Positions 33,025-35,807 of a stretch of DNA of 35,807 bases are shown piece by piece. The notes beneath the pieces were generated by a model that had not been told where the DNA came from, searched no databases, and was given only the letters and a program-made list of their open reading frames with translations. The stretch comes from CAZFQD01 sp964520885. Its GTDB lineage: Bacteria > Bacillota > Clostridia > Oscillospirales > SIG519. A program made the translations under genes and the position numbers. Position 1 is the first letter of the stretch; the number at the start of each line of letters is the position of its first letter. The stretch covers positions 1 to 35,807 of the forward strand of contig CAZFQD010000006.1 in the NCBI GenBank assembly GCA_964520885.1, written 5' to 3'.

Positions 33025-34407
33025 TTAATCAATAGCAGATAATTTATTATTAATCATATCCGCTACTTTATTTATATCCCCAGCACCCATTGTGATAATT
33101 AAATCTCCGTCTTTTGCTAATAATTTTATATGTTCAGCTATATCATTGAATTTTTCTATATATATTGAATTATTCATAAGTTCACAAATATTATTAGAGG
33201 AAATATTATAAATATCTTTTTCTCTCGCGGGATAAATCTTTGCTAAAATTACTTTATCAGCAAGAGAAAGGGCTTTAGCAAAATCTTTTAGCAAATGAAG
33301 AGTTCTTGTATAGGTGTGCGGTTGAAATATGCAAATAATTCTTTTATAATCCATATTTTTAGTGGCATTTAATGTTGCAATTATTTCAGATGGATGATGA
33401 GCATAATCATCAACAATAGTAATTCCATTAATTTTATATTTAAATTCAAATCGTCTTTTTGTGCCTTTAAATGCGAAAAGACCATTTTTCATACTCAAAA
33501 TATCTATTCCTAATGTATGAGCAGTAGCAATAGCAGAAAGGGAATTTAAAACATTATGCATTCCGGGAACATTTAAACAAATATCAGTAAGAAAATTGCC
33601 GTTGTAAAATACTTTAAATGAAGCATTACCTCTATCATAATTAATGTCTTTGGCAGTAAAATTGGCATTTTCAAGCCCAAACGAAACAATTCTTTTATTA
33701 GTGCCTTCTATTGCTTTTAAAACATTTTTGTCATCTGAATTAGCGATTATTATGCCATTTTCTTTTGTATTATCACAATAAATTTTAAAAGAATTAATTA
33801 TATCATCTAAATTCTTAAAAAAATCAAGATGGTCTGCATCTATATTTGAAACAACTGAAATAAATGGCTTAAAATTCAAAAAAGAATTTGAATACTCGCA
33901 TGCCTCAAAAATTAAATATTGGCTTTTTCCAATTCTATAATTACCATTAATAGTAGCCAACTCTCCGCCAACCATAATTGTAGGGTCAATTTTAGCTTCT
34001 AAAGCAATATGAGAAATCATAGATGTTATTGTTGTTTTTCCATGAGTTCCACTAATTCCAATAGAAAATTTAAATAAATCAATTAAATAGCCAAGTAAAA
34101 CAGCTCGTTCAATTATTGGTATTTTTTGTTTCATTGCTTTTAATAATTCAGGGTTATCAACCTTTACTGCCGTAGTATATACAACTAATTCTGAACCTTT
34201 GATGTTCTCGGCTCTATGACCTATGTAAAAGTTAACACCTTTACACTCTAAATCATCAGTAATATTGCTTTTGCATAAGTCGGAGCCACTAATATTGTAT
34301 CCATTTTGTTTCATTACTAATGCCAAAGCACTCATACTAATTCCGCCAATTCCAACAAAATGAATATTTTTAATTGTTGTTAATTTTTGGGCAATATCAA
34401 TTTTCAT
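33025..34407 (-). CDS. murC: UDP-N-acetylmuramate--L-alanine ligase
   Basis: Adds L-alanine to UDP-MurNAc in the cytoplasmic phase of peptidoglycan synthesis. The 460-aa Mur ligase has the N-terminal Rossmann motif FVGIGGISMSALALVMKQNGY with SGSD, the ATP loop GISGTHGKTTITSMI, FEACEYSNSFLNFKP, SNIDADHLDFF, then the C-terminal domain with FKGTKRRFEFK, DDYAHHPSEIIATL and FQPHTYTRT. AGGAG precedes the ATG. Divergent from spoVG. Confidence 0.98.
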   Translation of the reverse strand: MKIDIAQKLTTIKNIHFVGIGGISMSALALVMKQNGYNISGSDLCKSNITDDLECKGVNFYIGHRAENIKGSELVVYTTAVKVDNPELLKAMKQKIPIIERAVLLGYLIDLFKFSIGISGTHGKTTITSMISHIALEAKIDPTIMVGGELATINGNYRIGKSQYLIFEACEYSNSFLNFKPFISVVSNIDADHLDFFKNLDDIINSFKIYCDNTKENGIIIANSDDKNVLKAIEGTNKRIVSFGLENANFTAKDINYDRGNASFKVFYNGNFLTDICLNVPGMHNVLNSLSAIATAHTLGIDILSMKNGLFAFKGTKRRFEFKYKINGITIVDDYAHHPSEIIATLNATKNMDYKRIICIFQPHTYTRTLHLLKDFAKALSLADKVILAKIYPAREKDIYNISSNNICELMNNSIYIEKFNDIAEHIKLLAKDGDLIITMGAGDINKVADMINNKLSAID

Positions 34408-34560
34408 TTATTTACTCCTAATATTTAGATTATATATTATTATATTTCATTTTTTAAAAAAAATATACTGTTTTTTTAAAAAAAAGAGTAATTATAATAA
34501 ATATTGAAATAATAATATTATATATGTGGACAAAAAAATAAAGCGAGGAAAATATTTGTT

Positions 34561-34833
34561 ATGAAAATTACAAGCATTAAGATTAGAAAATTATTAATTG
34601 ATGAAAAGTTAAAAGCCATAGTATCAGTTACTTTTGATGATGAATTTGCACTCCACGATATAAAAATAATTCAAAATTTGGATAAGTTATTTGTAGCAAT
34701 GCCAAGTAGAAAAACAGTTGAAGGTAAGTTTGTTGATATAGCTCACCCAATAACATCCGAATTTAGAAACGAGCTTCAAACTGCAATAATTAATGAGTAT
34801 AATATTGCTTTAACTCAAAATGGTAATCAATAA
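34561..34833 (+). CDS. spoVG: SpoVG family RNA/DNA-binding regulator
   Basis: A 90-aa regulator that affects septation, sporulation or virulence in various Firmicutes. The sequence matches the family along its length: MKITSIKIRKLL, LKAIVSVTFDDEFALHDIKII, FVAMPSRKTVEGKFVDIAHPI, then a short tail. GCGAGGAAAA precedes the ATG. It is also found in non-sporulating species, so it does not prove spore formation. A terminator follows. Confidence 0.95.
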   Translation: MKITSIKIRKLLIDEKLKAIVSVTFDDEFALHDIKIIQNLDKLFVAMPSRKTVEGKFVDIAHPITSEFRNELQTAIINEYNIALTQNGNQ

Positions 34834-34854
34834 ATATAATTAATCAGAATTAAT

Positions 34855-34887
34855 AAAAAAAGGTTGTGTTAAATACACGCCTTTTTT
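34855..34887 (+). terminator. Terminator after spoVG
   Basis: AAAAAAGG...GTGT pairs with ACAC...CCTTTTTT around a short AT loop, ending in six T, 20 nt after the stop. Confidence 0.82.
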
Positions 34888-34951
34888 GCATTATTTTATA
34901 ACCTTTAGAATATTATTGTGATAAGTTCTATTAATGAAAGGAGACAAAATA

Positions 34952-35807
34952 ATGATTAGAATATTAAATTTTATTATAGATGAAAAAACAAATATATTTA
35001 ATAAATTATTATATCGAATTTTTCCTAAAATTTTAAAAAGAATTATAATAGAAGTTTTAGAAATAGATATAATAATTTATGATATATACATACCTAAAAA
35101 TCAAATAAAAGGAGAAGAAAAGGTAATTAAAAAACTAATACGGGAATTAATTAAGGATGAAAGTTATGAATTTATTTGTGAAAAAGGAAAATACTATGAT
35201 ATATTATTTAATTATGGGTTTAAAACAAGCAATTTAAAGGAATATTTACTTGAAAAAGTTAGCATAGCAGTAAGAGTTATCGTTAAAGCTTCGCAATTAT
35301 CTCCCGATAAAGTAAATATTGCAATTGTTGATAATGAATTTAATAACAACACATTAAGAATAATTAAAAATCTAATATATTCATCAAAAAATATTAGTCT
35401 AATTTCAAAATGCTTTAAGAATTATAGACAAGCAATTAATGATATATATAATGAATTTGGAAGTGCAATTATTATTACAGATAGTTATGAGCCTATTAAT
35501 AGAGCAAATATAATATTAATTATCAATAGTGAAGATTTGATTATTGAACATATTAAAAATGAAAATGCAATTGTTATTTGTTTAGATGAAAAAATAAAAG
35601 AAAACGAAAAAATTAAAACTGAATTAATAACATCTTACTGTTTTGCTTTATCAAAGGAATTAATTAAAATTATCCCAAATAATATTTCAAAGAGTGAAGT
35701 TGCTTCAACAATCTATTTTGAAGATAATAACAATAAGAAATATGAGAAAATAAACCAATTTTATAGCTTTAATAAGCAAATTTCTATAAAAGAAATAAAA
35801 GATAAAT
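34952..35807 (+). CDS. Unrecognised protein, 3'-truncated by the window end
   Basis: An open frame of at least 285 codons with no stop before the end of the window. It begins MIRILNFIIDEKTNIFNKLL after AAAGGAG (8-nt spacing). The N-terminal 110 residues are Ile/Lys/Glu-rich with no known motif. From about 120, PDKVNIAIVDNEFNNNTL, KNISLISK and SAIIITDSYEPINRANIILII alternate hydrophobic strands and helices as in a Rossmann-like fold, without a clear GxGxxG. No TM segment or signal peptide. It follows the spoVG terminator by about 65 nt and so likely has its own promoter. I do not recognise the family. Confidence 0.8.
   Translation, partial: MIRILNFIIDEKTNIFNKLLYRIFPKILKRIIIEVLEIDIIIYDIYIPKNQIKGEEKVIKKLIRELIKDESYEFICEKGKYYDILFNYGFKTSNLKEYLLEKVSIAVRVIVKASQLSPDKVNIAIVDNEFNNNTLRIIKNLIYSSKNISLISKCFKNYRQAINDIYNEFGSAIIITDSYEPINRANIILIINSEDLIIEHIKNENAIVICLDEKIKENEKIKTELITSYCFALSKELIKIIPNNISKSEVASTIYFEDNNNKKYEKINQFYSFNKQISIKEIKDK

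Noticed and set aside
34440..34490. Repeated TTTTTTAAAAAAAA blocks between murC and spoVG as a terminator or operator.
   Set aside because: Simple A/T tracts are expected in such AT-rich DNA, and both genes diverge from here.
1..35807. CRISPR arrays, tRNA or rRNA genes, insertion sequences, prophage or integrase genes.
   Set aside because: No regularly spaced repeats, tRNA or rRNA consensus segments, transposase or integrase motifs were seen on either strand.

Overview
The window is strongly AT-rich, with Shine-Dalgarno motifs and TTGACA/TATAAT-type promoters typical of Firmicutes. Gene content (spoVG, GTP-dependent PEP carboxykinase, rpsO-pnp-M16 peptidase, ROK kinase, an XRE regulator, an acyl-CoA dehydratase activase-like pair, a WxL-type surface protein pair) points to an anaerobic low-GC Clostridia-like bacterium. 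A run of exactly 100 N (24472-24571) marks a scaffold gap, so this is a draft, probably metagenome-derived, assembly.

Layout. 60-2844: a self-controlled TetR regulator with two operators, divergent from mannose-6-phosphate isomerase and a ROK sugar kinase. 2890-6826: an RluA pseudouridine synthase and a large MMPL/RND exporter. 6847-13010 (minus): rpsO, pnp, an M16 peptidase, and an OmpR-type response regulator with its histidine kinase, all co-directional. 13198-17453 (minus): two adjacent genes that together resemble a large activase-like Fe-S protein, divergent from trmL. 18251-20609 (minus): a WxL-like secreted protein and its WxL-interacting membrane partner, behind a long leader that holds a consensus promoter, a possible 26-aa ORF and a GEMM-I cyclic-dinucleotide riboswitch. 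An XRE regulator is divergent from that leader. 21187-25979: pgk, tpiA, gpmI, cdd, rsmA. 26113-27873: pckG. 27934-28716 (minus): two small membrane proteins (DUF4190, DUF2752). 28896-32715: pduL-like phosphotransacylase, a GT2 glycosyltransferase, rnhA, then iscS-iscU behind a structured GC-rich leader. 32759-34407 (minus): a small Cys-rich protein and murC. 34561-35807: spoVG and an unrecognised ORF running off the window.

Functionally, most of the window is housekeeping: lower glycolysis with PEPCK, RNA decay and modification, Fe-S assembly and wall precursor synthesis. The most unusual part is 18251-21019, a minimal WxL-type surface system with a degenerate WxL motif. It appears to be controlled by a GEMM-I RNA whose ligand-recognition position 20 reads A rather than G in a hand alignment, which is the signature of the 3',3'-cGAMP-sensing subclass. 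The second is the leader of iscS, which combines a strong terminator hairpin with a possible SD-sequestering helix. Both need computation and experiment to confirm.
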